Below are positions 7,475 through 16,308 of a stretch of DNA of 64,000 nt, piece by piece. The translations under genes were made by a program, and so were the position numbers. Location: positions 62,001 to 126,000 of the forward strand of contig DLMJ01000021.1 in assembly GCA_002479255.1 (NCBI GenBank), in the 5' to 3' direction. Position 1 is the stretch's first letter. Every line of letters begins with the position of its first letter. The notes beneath the pieces are model-generated. The model did not search any database. It worked only from the letters and a program-made list of their open reading frames with translations, and had not been told where the DNA came from. The stretch is from Candidatus Binatus soli. Lineage in GTDB: Bacteria; Desulfobacterota; Binatia; Binatales; Binataceae.

Positions 7475-9393
7475 TCACCCCTGCCTGCCGGCGCAGGAGT
7501 GCGGATCAATCCATAAGCCGTCACCGCGAAGAAGACCGCCAGGTTGATCGAAGCAGCCGCGATCAGCGCGGCGTTCGGATGGTCGGGAAAATATGACGAG
7601 GTGTCGCTGAGATGCTTGATGTAGACGAGGTTGAACAGGAACGTCGCGCTTACGACGGCGAAGATCGAAGTGAGAAAGCCGCTCTCCAGCGCGATCGGAA
7701 TCAGAAATACGATCGGGTAGTACAGATATCGCTCATGCATCCGGGGCGCGAACATGAAGAATCCGAATAGCGCGACGAAAATCGCGAGCATCGCGCCGCC
7801 GGCGGACCGCGCGCGCCAGATCAGATACGACGCGATCAGGTAAACGGCGCACGTCAGCGAAAGGCCGAACGCGCTGTACGAAACACCGCCGAAGATTTTG
7901 TCCGTGTCGGGCGTGTTCATCCCGCCGATCAGCCCCATGAAATTGAACGCGCCCACCGAAGCGTCGCTGAATCGCGTGCCGAGATCCTTATATACGTTGA
8001 TTATCCAATCCCACGAATGTCCGAGTTGATACGGGATGATTCCAATCGCAGCCGTGCCGAAGAATGCGCCCGCAGACCATCCGCATTCGCCGACTCCCGC
8101 GTTGCACAGCGTCCACAGTCCCAGCGGCGGCGTGAATGCGATCGCTTGCGGCTTGGCCAGGATCGCGATCGCGGCCGCACTCCATCCCAGCCGATAGCGG
8201 CCGGTCAGGATCAGGATCGCGGCGGCGATCATCGGCAGCGCGACGATCGAATCGCTCTGGCCCCATACCACCGTATCGAAGATAAGCGCCGGGTTAAGCG
8301 CGAACAGCATCATTACCACGATGGCGCGCAAGCCGCGTCCGTCGCGCCACGCCGCAAAGTACAGCGTGAGACCGATGAAAAGATCGGCAATCAACGGCGG
8401 CGTCTCGACGATCACGCGGAAACCGTTTGCGGTCGGCTCGATCAACCTGCCGATCCACCCTGAGAGCCACAGCAGGTACAGCGACCCGGGCGGATAGGCG
8501 TCAACCGGCAGACCGGGATCGTAAATTCGTGAGGGGCCCAGAACGGTGGCCAGCAAGGCGCGATTGGTCTTCGCCCAGATGTCCCAGTAGAAGCCGGTGA
8601 AATGAAATAGCGCGGCAAACTTGACCGCGGTGATCGCGAGCATGAGGCCGGCAGGGAGCATCCACGCCGATCGCCCGGCCGCAAGCCCCGGCCGCCAGAT
8701 TACGGCGAGCGCCCATCCCAGCATCCCCAGCAGGATCAGGCCGGATACGACGCCCATCGCACGGATCGAGCCTCTCACATCGGGCTGAAGAGCCTGGTCC
8801 TTGTAATGTTGGCGAATTGCGGCGAGATCGAATTCGCGCGCGCGGCTCACCGGCGGACTCGCAACGGCGATCACTTTGATATTGCGAAATGACGCGCGGC
8901 CCGTGTCCGGGAAATCCGCCACACCGAGCTGGCAGAGCAATTCAGTCGAATCGCCCCATCGATCTTCCTTCAGAAAGAATGAGAGTTTCTGCCAGCCCGT
9001 CGTGCCGTGCAGATGTGTCGAGATGAGTTTGATTCCGTCGTAGGTGCTGACGGCTATATTCGCGCCGCCTGCATGCGGCTGCGCACCCTCCACGCTCACT
9101 TCGGCGCTGATTTCGTAAATCCCGGGCCGTAGTATCAGCGCCTGATGCCAGCTCGCATAGTTCGGATTCAGATTGGAGATTCCAAGCGCGCCGCCCTCGG
9201 CCGGCGTATAGGTCCATGAAAACTTGCTCAGCTTCCTGTCGGAAGACAGCGCGTACCAATCAGCCGGCGCGCCGTCGAAGCCGGCGGTAAGGTCGCCGTT
9301 CTTTACCAGATTAGTCTCAGCGAAGGCGCAAATTGGCTTCCAGAGCCATGATACGCACGCTGCGAGCGCCACAACCGCGATGAATCGCCACAT
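7465..9393 (-). CDS. GT-C type membrane glycosyltransferase with N-terminal jelly-roll-like domain
   Basis: About 642 residues from the ATG at 9393; a TTG at 9444 is an alternative. Signal anchor MWRFIAVVALAACVSW, then a soluble extracytoplasmic region at about 25-180 beginning NLVKNGDLTAGF and containing GIYEISAEVSV, which looks like a carbohydrate-binding-type beta sandwich. The rest is a polytopic membrane protein of about ten helices with FYWDIWAK, YDPGLPVDAYPPGS and MHERYLYYP, typical of GT39/GT87-like polyprenyl-phosphate-sugar-dependent transferases. It likely adds sugars to envelope glycan or lipid on the outer face of the inner membrane. The last residues and stop codon lie in a repeat element (7458-7474). 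Confidence 0.75.
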   Translation of the reverse strand: MWRFIAVVALAACVSWLWKPICAFAETNLVKNGDLTAGFDGAPADWYALSSDRKLSKFSWTYTPAEGGALGISNLNPNYASWHQALILRPGIYEISAEVSVEGAQPHAGGANIAVSTYDGIKLISTHLHGTTGWQKLSFFLKEDRWGDSTELLCQLGVADFPDTGRASFRNIKVIAVASPPVSRAREFDLAAIRQHYKDQALQPDVRGSIRAMGVVSGLILLGMLGWALAVIWRPGLAAGRSAWMLPAGLMLAITAVKFAALFHFTGFYWDIWAKTNRALLATVLGPSRIYDPGLPVDAYPPGSLYLLWLSGWIGRLIEPTANGFRVIVETPPLIADLFIGLTLYFAAWRDGRGLRAIVVMMLFALNPALIFDTVVWGQSDSIVALPMIAAAILILTGRYRLGWSAAAIAILAKPQAIAFTPPLGLWTLCNAGVGECGWSAGAFFGTAAIGIIPYQLGHSWDWIINVYKDLGTRFSDASVGAFNFMGLIGGMNTPDTDKIFGGVSYSAFGLSLTCAVYLIASYLIWRARSAGGAMLAIFVALFGFFMFAPRMHERYLYYPIVFLIPIALESGFLTSIFAVVSATFLFNLVYIKHLSDTSSYFPDHPNAALIAAASINLAVFFAVTAYGLIRTPAPAGRGEQG

Positions 9394-9538
9394 TGCTCGA
9401 TCGAATCCGATGCCGTGAGGGGCTATCGATCCCCGCGCATCCAATCAAGTCTCAATATGTATATGCAAGACCTGATGCGTTTCACGCGCCCGCCGACTAG
9501 GATGTAGCGCAGCCAGCTCGAAAACCAGGGGTACCAGG

Positions 9539-9934
9539 ATGGAAAAGAAACCACGCGGCGCGGCTCTGACGATCTTCGCGCTGCTGTTCGCAGTTCTTGC
9601 GATATCCAACTTCCTCAAACCATTTCATCTCGAGGCCAATGAGGGCTTCGTTTTCCTAGGCACCAAGCTGACCGGCACCGGCAACGCGATCATGGGTCCG
9701 CTCTTTGGGTTCCTCCTCCTGGTCTATGTATATGGCATCTGGGCGATGCGGAAGTTTGCATTACCGATCGCGTACATTTTTTTGCTCTGGGTGCTGCTCA
9801 ACATGACTCTGTTCGCTGTCAAGAACCAAAGCGCGCAGCCGCTCGCTGCCAACCTTGCCGCCGCCATCGTGGGGATTGGCGTTCCGCTCGCATCGGCGAT
9901 CGTTCTGCGTCGCCGCCGCGCCGATCTCACATGA
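9539..9934 (+). CDS. Four-helix membrane protein, first of a tandem pair
   Basis: 131 residues with hydrophobic segments at about 9-25, 50-68, 74-92 and 103-122, and a basic C-terminal end (RRRRADLT). No enzymatic motif. The gene just downstream encodes a clear paralogue: both share RGA(A/T)LTIFA, GFVFLGT(K/R)L, VYVYGI and MRKFALPI. The conserved FLGT and MRKFALPI blocks lie at helix ends. Function unknown; a small integral membrane subunit or stress protein is possible. Confidence 0.75.
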   Translation: MEKKPRGAALTIFALLFAVLAISNFLKPFHLEANEGFVFLGTKLTGTGNAIMGPLFGFLLLVYVYGIWAMRKFALPIAYIFLLWVLLNMTLFAVKNQSAQPLAANLAAAIVGIGVPLASAIVLRRRRADLT

Positions 9935-9956
9935 ATCACCTATGGAGGTATCCACG

Positions 9957-10367
9957 GTGGCGATAAAGTCGCGCGGCGCCACTCTGACGATCTTCGCGAT
10001 GCTGCTCGCCCTGATGGCGATTTCCAATTTCGGCAAGCCATTCTCGGATCATCCCGGCGTCGGCTTCGTCTTCCTGGGCACGCGCCTTTCGGGCCTGCCC
10101 AACATGATTGTCGCTCGGATTTTCAGGATCACTCTCGCCGTGTACGTGTACGGAATCATGGCGATGCGCAAGTTTGCGCTGCCGATCGGGATTTTTTACG
10201 CGGCGTACGTGATCATCAACATGCCCCTGTTCATACTGAAGTACGACGGCACCGCGGTGATGCAGGAGCACTCGTGGGCCTACCTTGTTCCCTACCCATT
10301 CGTCGCGATCGGCGTGTCGTCTGGCGCAGCAATTCTTCTTTACCGCCGCAAAGCCGACCTCAAATGA
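9957..10367 (+). CDS. Four-helix membrane protein, second of a tandem pair
   Basis: 136 residues. The start is placed at the GTG at 9957, not the ATG at 9942, because a perfect GGAGGT (9944-9949) lies seven bases before the GTG and overlaps the ATG, and because the resulting N-terminus (VAIKSRGATLTIF) aligns residue by residue with the paralogue (MEKKPRGAALTIF). Four predicted helices and the same C-terminal pattern (YRRKADLK). The 22-base gap to the upstream gene and the parallel strand indicate one transcript. Function unknown; it arose by local duplication. Confidence 0.75.
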   Translation: MAIKSRGATLTIFAMLLALMAISNFGKPFSDHPGVGFVFLGTRLSGLPNMIVARIFRITLAVYVYGIMAMRKFALPIGIFYAAYVIINMPLFILKYDGTAVMQEHSWAYLVPYPFVAIGVSSGAAILLYRRKADLK

Positions 10368-10456
10368 GCGAATGCGTCTCGCGTCAGGCGATAGTTTGGC
10401 GGTAGAATCGGCGCTGGCCGCGACGGACCGGCCCCGCGGCTCCGCGAGGTGCTCAG

Positions 10457-11695
10457 ATGAAACGATCGCGCGACGGATCGATCATTGGACGACGCGAATT
10501 CCTGAAACGGGGCGTGCTTGCCGGCGTGGGCGTATCAATCCTGCCGCTGGCCGGCGTCGCCAGCGCATCGGTCGAGGCGGCTGCGCACGTTCGCCGTTAC
10601 TCGACGCTTGGCCGCACCGGTCTCAAGATTTCTGACATCTCATTCGGCGCCAGCCGCCTGACCGCCGGAAAGGAAGACCTGGTCCGTCACGCATTTGATT
10701 GCGGGATCAACTACTTTGACTCGGCCGATACGTACACCGACGGCGAATCGGAAACTACGATAGGCAACGCGCTCAAGGGCAAGCGCGACAAGGTATTCCT
10801 GACCTCGAAGACGATGGCGCGCGCGGACGACAGCCGCGGTTCGATGATGACCGCGCTCGAAACAAGTCTGCGCCGCCTGCAGACCGATCACATCGACGTG
10901 TACTTCAACCATGCGGTCAACGATCCGGCGCGGCTGAAAAATCCCGAGTGGCACGAATTCGTCTCCCAGGCGCGCAGCCAGGGCAAGATTCGGTTCACCG
11001 GGATGTCGGGCCACGCGGGGAATCTCGCCGAATGCCTCGACTACGCGATCGACAGCGGCCTCTGCGACGTAATCCTGTGCGCGCACAATTTCGGCCAGGA
11101 CCCGCGCTTCTACCAGCGCTTCACGCGGAACTTCGATTTCGTCGCGATTCAGCCCGAGTTGCCGCGCCTGATGGAAAAGGCCAACCGCCACGGCGTCGGC
11201 GTGGTTGTGATGAAGACCCTGATGGGCGCGCGCCTGAACGATATGCGCCCGTATGAATCCGGCGGCGCCACCTTCTCGCAGGCGGCGTTTCGATGGGTAT
11301 TGTCGAATCCCAACGTGGACGCGCTGATCGTCTCGATGACGAGCCTGCCGCTCATCGACGAATACCTGGGCGCGTCGGGAGCGCGCGCAACTGCCGCGGA
11401 TGACCTGCGGCTGTTGAATCGCTACGCGAGTCTCAACGGTGATTCGCAGTGCCGTCCCGCGTGCAACGAGTGCGCGAATGCATGTCCCTACGGCGTGCCG
11501 ATCGCCGACGTGATGCGCACGCGGATGTACGCCCGAGACTACGGCGATATCCGCCTTGCGCGGAGCGAATACGCGATGCTCTCTGAGAACGCCGCAGCGT
11601 GTCTCAGTTGCGATGCGAAGCCGTGCGCAGGAGCGTGTCCGCATGGGATCGCGACCGAAGTGTTGCTGGCGCCGACGCATCGCATGCTCGCATAG
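10457..11695 (+). CDS. Tat-exported aldo/keto reductase with C-terminal 4Fe-4S ferredoxin-like domain
   Basis: 412 residues. A twin-arginine signal (GRREFLKRG, then a hydrophobic run) at residues 11-40 implies export in folded form with cofactors. An aldo/keto reductase barrel follows from RRYSTLGRTGLKIS: FDSADTY carries the catalytic Asp and the Tyr region, TSK the Lys, FNH the His. After residue about 325 two Cys groups occur, CRPACNECANACP and CLSCDAKPCAGACP, as expected for two 4Fe-4S clusters. GAGGT lies seven bases before the ATG. Such fusions probably use cluster-delivered electrons instead of, or beside, NADPH; the substrate is unknown and the periplasmic setting is unusual for the barrel. 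Confidence 0.85.
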   Translation: MKRSRDGSIIGRREFLKRGVLAGVGVSILPLAGVASASVEAAAHVRRYSTLGRTGLKISDISFGASRLTAGKEDLVRHAFDCGINYFDSADTYTDGESETTIGNALKGKRDKVFLTSKTMARADDSRGSMMTALETSLRRLQTDHIDVYFNHAVNDPARLKNPEWHEFVSQARSQGKIRFTGMSGHAGNLAECLDYAIDSGLCDVILCAHNFGQDPRFYQRFTRNFDFVAIQPELPRLMEKANRHGVGVVVMKTLMGARLNDMRPYESGGATFSQAAFRWVLSNPNVDALIVSMTSLPLIDEYLGASGARATAADDLRLLNRYASLNGDSQCRPACNECANACPYGVPIADVMRTRMYARDYGDIRLARSEYAMLSENAAACLSCDAKPCAGACPHGIATEVLLAPTHRMLA

Positions 11696-11739
11696 CCGCT
11701 CAACGGACTCTCAAATGCTTTCGACGCACGAATGCCGCG

Positions 11740-11946
11740 CTAGCCTTTCTGAATCATGACCTCCGTGGCCTTGATGACGGCGGCCACCTTGTCGCCCTTC
11801 TTCAGGTGAAGTTCTTCCGCGCTCTTCCTGGTAATAACGGACTCGATGATATTGTCGCCAACCTTGACAGTGATGAGCGCGGTAACGGTCCCAAGAACTA
11901 CCTCGGTAATTTCGCCCTTTAGATGGTTGCGAGCGCTGAGTGCCAT
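11740..11946 (-). CDS. mop: Molybdenum-pterin/molybdate-binding protein (Mop, single TOBE domain)
   Basis: 68 residues starting MALSARNHLKGEITEVVLG, which is the Mop/TOBE signature, followed by the second conserved half (SVITRKSAEELHLKKGD and ATEVMIQKG). Mop proteins assemble into hexamers that bind several molybdate ions and act as cytoplasmic stores. The start at 11946 has GAGGAG nine bases upstream; the longer frame to 12045 is not needed. The genes for an outer-membrane protein and a PBP-like regulator follow upstream, suggesting a molybdate locus. Confidence 0.9.
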   Translation of the reverse strand: MALSARNHLKGEITEVVLGTVTALITVKVGDNIIESVITRKSAEELHLKKGDKVAAVIKATEVMIQKG

Positions 11947-12081
11947 AGAAATTTTCTCCTCACGTGACTTTTGGCCCCTGCCAATGTGAGCATGGGGCCT
12001 CGATGCGTTTGTCGGCCGGAGCCGGACTCTATCGCCGGCGCTCAATCACTGCAAATCGCTCGCCAATCCGGACGCCGCATT

Positions 12082-12975
12082 TCAGAACGGAATCCGCGCG
12101 GTCAGAATGAGGTTGTGGTTGTATTTCTCATGATACGTCGCCGCGACCTGGTAGCTCGCGCCGAACGTCAGGCCGACGCGGTCGTGAATCGGAATCCGTC
12201 CGATCAAAATCCCAGGCGTGAGGTAGAGCGTGCTGTGCCCGGTGTCGCCGCCGTACGACTGCCAGGTGTAGTTGGTTTCAAACTCCGGCCAGAAATATTT
12301 GAAGAGGCGATACTGGAAGGTGGTATTCCAGGCCACCGGCATCCCCAGCCGGTCCAGAGTGGCGTGACCGCCGGCGGCGAAGGTGACGCCGAGCGTCGAT
12401 TGGACATCGAAGTCGCCGAAGCCTTTGCCGGCCGCCAGCGTCGGCGTGAAGAGCCCGTGCCCGTTGCCGTTGACGTTCGAGCCGGTCGGCACGCTGAACC
12501 CCATGAAGGCGGTGACGATGTAGTTGTCGTGCTCCTCGTTGGAGGAGAGCAGCCGCACCTTGACCAGAAACGGCCAGTCGCCGAAGCCGTCGGTGTTCTT
12601 CGGCGTGTTGCGGTTCAGGTACGGCGGGATCCCGACTATGATTTCAGTAGCTTGAAACGGGATGAGCTCCAGTCCCTTGCCGTTGCCGAAGTTGTTAGTC
12701 GCGACGCCGTTTTTCGACGACTCGAATAACTGGTCGTAGCGCACCTCCTCTTCGAGCCGCGGGGTAACGGTCACCAGCGGGGTTACCCAGTGGGGCTGCT
12801 CGTTCTGGATTTCAGTGACACGTGGAAACCAGTTTATGAAGTAGTCCGCTATCGCAGACCCAAACGACGAGCTACTTTGTGCTCGGCACGGCGTCGCCGC
12901 GGTGAGCGCGACGGCCACAACGATTATTGCACAGACCGCACGCGGCAGGGTGAACCAGGTTGCAAGGTTTTTCAT
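12082..12975 (-). CDS. Outer-membrane beta-barrel protein with signal peptide
   Basis: 297 residues. Signal peptide at 1-32 (MKNLATWFTLPRAVCAIIV ... PCRAQ). The mature part has alternating short polar/aromatic strands (WNTTFQYRLFKYFWPEFETN, LILTARIPF) and ends in Phe, the usual outer-membrane insertion signal. It resembles the MetA-pathway/transporter-like barrels of unknown substrate. It lies between the Mop gene and the divergent XRE/PBP regulator, so a role in oxyanion uptake is possible but is inference. The 42-base gap to the regulator must hold both promoters. Confidence 0.7.
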   Translation of the reverse strand: MKNLATWFTLPRAVCAIIVVAVALTAATPCRAQSSSSFGSAIADYFINWFPRVTEIQNEQPHWVTPLVTVTPRLEEEVRYDQLFESSKNGVATNNFGNGKGLELIPFQATEIIVGIPPYLNRNTPKNTDGFGDWPFLVKVRLLSSNEEHDNYIVTAFMGFSVPTGSNVNGNGHGLFTPTLAAGKGFGDFDVQSTLGVTFAAGGHATLDRLGMPVAWNTTFQYRLFKYFWPEFETNYTWQSYGGDTGHSTLYLTPGILIGRIPIHDRVGLTFGASYQVAATYHEKYNHNLILTARIPF

Positions 12976-13017
12976 AGTCCGGTTTTATGCCATATTAAGA
13001 GCGAATTGACAAGTATC

Positions 13018-14157
13018 ATGGCATCGATTGGCAAGGCTCTGGCGCGCGCGCGAATGGCGCGGGATCTCACGCAGACCGAACTGGCGAGGCGCGCGGGAAT
13101 CTCGCGGCAGGCGTTGGGCGCGATCGAGGCGGGCGCCTATCATCCGGGTGTCGCAATCGCGATTCGCCTTGCGCGCGAGCTCGGCGCAAGCGTGGAATCG
13201 CTGTTCGGCGAAATCGACGATGAGACCTCAACGCTCGTCGACGCCACCTGGTTCGACGACCAGCGACGCCCCCCTGCCCGCTCGCAATCCCGTGTCGCGC
13301 TCGCGCGCGTGGGCGGAAGAGTCGTGGCCGTGGCGCAACCTGCCACGCATCTCACGCTCGTGCCCGCGGCTGGCGTGTTGCAGCGTGCGAGGCGACATCG
13401 CGCCGACGTCGCCACGTTTCAACTGCCGGATGAAATTGACTCGACACTCCTGATGGCCGGATGCGATCCGGCGGTCGCGATTCTGGTGGACTGGCTCGCG
13501 CGCCGGCGGTCGCCGGTCCACGCGGTGGCCCTTTCCTGCTCGAGTCGCGAAGCTTTGCGGGCAGTAGTCAATGGCCGCGCGCACGTGGCCGGCGTGCATC
13601 TCCGGGATCAAAAGAGCGGCGAGTACAACCTGGCGCCGATCAGCCGCGCTTTGGGCCATCGCCGTTCGATAGTCGTGAACTTTGCCCGGTGGGAATTGGG
13701 GCTTGCGACGGCGCCCGGCAACCCGCTGGCGATCCGCGGGTTCGCCGACCTGGAGAGACCCGGTCTCAGAATCGTGAACCGCGAAGATGGCTCGGGAGCG
13801 CGCTCAGCTCTCGACCAGGCGCTTGGCGAGCTCGGCCTCCAGCCAGAGCGCATCGCAGGATACCAATTCGAAGTCGGCGGCCATCTCGAAGTCGCAGCTG
13901 CAATCGCGGCGGGACTGGCGGACGCCGGAGTCACTATCAGACTGGGGGCAAATGCCTACGGACTGCATTTTCTTCCGCATCGAGACGAGCGCTACGACCT
14001 CGTGATCATGCAGCGAGAGGCCGAATCGACGCCGATTAAGGCGATGCTCGACGCTCTGAATTCGCGGCGCTTTGCGAACGAAATCAGCCAGTTATGCGCG
14101 TACGACACCGCGCAGATGGGACAGATTATCCGCGCTCGCTCCGCTCCCGAGCTGTGA
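13018..14157 (+). CDS. XRE-type helix-turn-helix regulator fused to periplasmic-binding-protein-like domain
   Basis: 379 residues. Residues 3-60 form an XRE helix-turn-helix (LTQTELARRAGISRQALGAIEAG). Residues about 110-370 form the PBP_like domain often fused to MoeA or to HTH proteins and linked to molybdenum metabolism; the anion-site motif NREDGSGAR is visible. It is likely a cytoplasmic transcription factor sensing molybdate, tungstate or a pterin. It is divergent from the outer-membrane protein gene, with the mop gene beyond it. The start is the ATG at 13018, directly before the HTH; no strong ribosome site is seen, so translation may be leaderless or weak. Confidence 0.8.
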   Translation: MASIGKALARARMARDLTQTELARRAGISRQALGAIEAGAYHPGVAIAIRLARELGASVESLFGEIDDETSTLVDATWFDDQRRPPARSQSRVALARVGGRVVAVAQPATHLTLVPAAGVLQRARRHRADVATFQLPDEIDSTLLMAGCDPAVAILVDWLARRRSPVHAVALSCSSREALRAVVNGRAHVAGVHLRDQKSGEYNLAPISRALGHRRSIVVNFARWELGLATAPGNPLAIRGFADLERPGLRIVNREDGSGARSALDQALGELGLQPERIAGYQFEVGGHLEVAAAIAAGLADAGVTIRLGANAYGLHFLPHRDERYDLVIMQREAESTPIKAMLDALNSRRFANEISQLCAYDTAQMGQIIRARSAPEL

Positions 14158-14171
14158 ATTTCCGCTAATCT

Positions 14172-14191
14172 TTGACGCCTTGCGGCGTTAA
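14172..14191 (+). terminator. Hairpin after the XRE/PBP regulator gene
   Basis: TTGACGCC, loop TTGC, GGCGTTAA form an eight-base-pair stem with one G-T pair, 14 bases after the stop. The downstream T run is short, so efficiency is uncertain. Confidence 0.45.
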
Positions 14192-14383
14192 ATTTCGCGC
14201 GTCCGTAACAATCGACTCATCATGTCGTAACGTCACCTCTTTAGTTTGCGCCTGCCGCGGAGGATGGACGCCGGTTTCCTGTACTGAATGGGGGCCTTTG
14301 GCGTCCTAAGGTTCTCGCCGTAACCGGTTCGGGCCGGCGGGAGTTTTCGCATCGTGGAATAGGAGAGTCCAGGGAGGACGATG

Positions 14384-16117
14384 ATGAGACAAACGATACG
14401 AATGGTTGCGCTATCGATGTTTGGCGCGGCGTTGACGCTCGGCGCCGTCGCGATCACACCGATGCCGGCGCGGAGCGCGGATGGACAGACGATCACGCTG
14501 TACACCGATCCAGGCACAGGGCAGGTGTACACCAAGCGATGCAAGCACTGCGTCAAGCTCGGCGAGTACATCCCCGCCGGATCGACCGAAGAGATCGAGC
14601 GCAAGGTCGAGCGGCGAGTCACCCAGCAGACGCAGGCGCAACTGGATCAGGAACGCGCCGCTATGCAGGCTGACCAAGCCGCCAAACAGGCGCAGCAGCA
14701 GCAGTGGAACGCCGAGATGGCCAAGCAGGTCTCCGAGATTCAGCCGTTCGCGCGCGAGTTCGGCGACCGGTGGTTCAAGAAGATCTCGATCGGCACGCTG
14801 GTGTATGGATATTACGGCTTTTGGTCGCACACCGGGTTCGGTCCACAGTTCATGGACGCCAACCAGCAGTGGCCTGGCCCAGGGAACAGTACCTTCAACG
14901 AATTTGCCATCAACCGTACCTATATAGACCTCAAGTTCACGCCGGTTGACGACGTTTCGATGCGTATTACGCCCGATATGTACGCGATGGTTAACACTGG
15001 CGCCAAATGCACGGCGACCTCGCCAGTTAAGTGCACCGCGAGCAGCGGCGACACGGTCGGCCAAAACAGCGGATGGGCCCAGACCAATGATGGAAACCTC
15101 GGACTTCGTTTGAAGTACGCGTATCTCGACTACAACACCTTCTTCGAAAAAGTGTTGAAAGTCCCTGCGATGCGCGATGACCAATTCACCTTCGGCCAGC
15201 AGCCGAATCCGCTCGTCGATTGGGAAGAGCATCTCTGGGGCTTCCGCTATACCGCCCTGACGCCGTGGAACTATACGAGCATAAGCTCGGCACAGGTCGG
15301 CGCTTCGATGAAGGGGCCGATCAAAGTTAACGAGATTCAATACGCCGACTACGACGTCGGCGTGTACGACGATGCCAGCTTCCATGCCCTCGAGCAGAGC
15401 GCAACCAAGCAGGTGATGGGTCGCGTGACGATCAATCCGTTCGGCGCCAAGTCACGGTACGACAGCTTTGGTCTCACCGGCTTCTACGATTTCGGCTACA
15501 AAAACTCGTGCACGCCAGACGATAATTCCATTACACCAAACAACAGCGCGTGCGCGCATATCGCGCGCGCCGCGGCGCTGGCGCACTACACAGCCGATAC
15601 CTGGGGCCTCATCGGCGAGTGGGATTACGGTCACAATGCGTTCAGCAGCAGCAACCTGTTCTCTGGCAGCGGGCCTTCCGACGCAATCGGTGTCACGAGC
15701 CCTTATGGAACGGCGCCGAGCACCGGACCGTGCAAGGTTAAAGGCAGTTGTGGCAGCTGGTACGGTATGGTCGGCGATATTCTGAACACTCAGGCGGTCC
15801 AGATGGGTTGGGATTTCCTGGGTCACTACGATATCCCGCACACGCCGTTTACGGCCTTCGGCCTGTTCCAACAGTTTCTGCCCAACACGCGCGTACAGAA
15901 GGACCCGCTCGACTTCCAGCGCTATGACCTGGGCGTGCAGTGGCTTATCAACAAGTACCTGCGCGTGTCGTTGGACTCACAGGCCATCATGTACTACCAG
16001 CACCAGTTCACGTACCCCGAACTCGTGGCAAAGGGCCAGGCGACGCAGCCCGCGGTGCCGTACGCGGTGCCGCGCGACACCCACGCATTCTTCCTGCACA
16101 TGGAGTTCAGATATTAG
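14384..16117 (+). CDS. Large porin-like outer-membrane protein with N-terminal CxxC knuckle and coiled coil
   Basis: 577 residues from the second of two adjacent ATGs (GGGAGG is six bases before it; starting at 14381 adds one Met). Signal peptide ends near ARSADG. Residues about 45-60 contain a CKHC pair in TDPGTGQVYTKRCKHC, then a Gln/Glu/Ala-rich coiled coil at about 70-120. The rest is a beta barrel rich in aromatic strands, ending EFRY with C-terminal Tyr. The layout (periplasmic coiled-coil trimer stalk then porin barrel) recalls phosphate-selective or carbohydrate porins, but no specific family was recognised. The CxxC close to the mature N-terminus could bind haem or metal, or only form a disulphide. 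Confidence 0.7.
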   Translation: MRQTIRMVALSMFGAALTLGAVAITPMPARSADGQTITLYTDPGTGQVYTKRCKHCVKLGEYIPAGSTEEIERKVERRVTQQTQAQLDQERAAMQADQAAKQAQQQQWNAEMAKQVSEIQPFAREFGDRWFKKISIGTLVYGYYGFWSHTGFGPQFMDANQQWPGPGNSTFNEFAINRTYIDLKFTPVDDVSMRITPDMYAMVNTGAKCTATSPVKCTASSGDTVGQNSGWAQTNDGNLGLRLKYAYLDYNTFFEKVLKVPAMRDDQFTFGQQPNPLVDWEEHLWGFRYTALTPWNYTSISSAQVGASMKGPIKVNEIQYADYDVGVYDDASFHALEQSATKQVMGRVTINPFGAKSRYDSFGLTGFYDFGYKNSCTPDDNSITPNNSACAHIARAAALAHYTADTWGLIGEWDYGHNAFSSSNLFSGSGPSDAIGVTSPYGTAPSTGPCKVKGSCGSWYGMVGDILNTQAVQMGWDFLGHYDIPHTPFTAFGLFQQFLPNTRVQKDPLDFQRYDLGVQWLINKYLRVSLDSQAIMYYQHQFTYPELVAKGQATQPAVPYAVPRDTHAFFLHMEFRY

Positions 16118-16130
16118 CTACCAATCGGAA

Positions 16131-16167
16131 GGGCCGGCGCGAGCATGCGAAATGCTCGCGCCGGCCC
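16131..16167 (+). terminator. Strong hairpin after the porin-like gene
   Basis: A 16-bp perfect stem (GGGCCGGCGCGAGCAT and its complement) with a five-base loop starts 13 bases after the stop codon. No long T run follows, but the stem is the strongest in the region. Confidence 0.7.
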
Positions 16168-16308
16168 CCGCTTTGCACAGCGCCGTCGCCGCAGCCATTC
16201 TTGTGACTTCGAGGGATGGCAGCTATCCTTAACCTCGAAGTGCTGCGAAATTTTCTGAAATCGAGCGGACGAGCAATCGCCACGACTCTCCGTGCGGCGG
16301 CGTGCATC

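Noticed and set aside
12790..13017. N-terminal extension of the XRE regulator
   Set aside because: Overlaps the opposite outer-membrane protein gene; the helix-turn-helix starts right after 13018.
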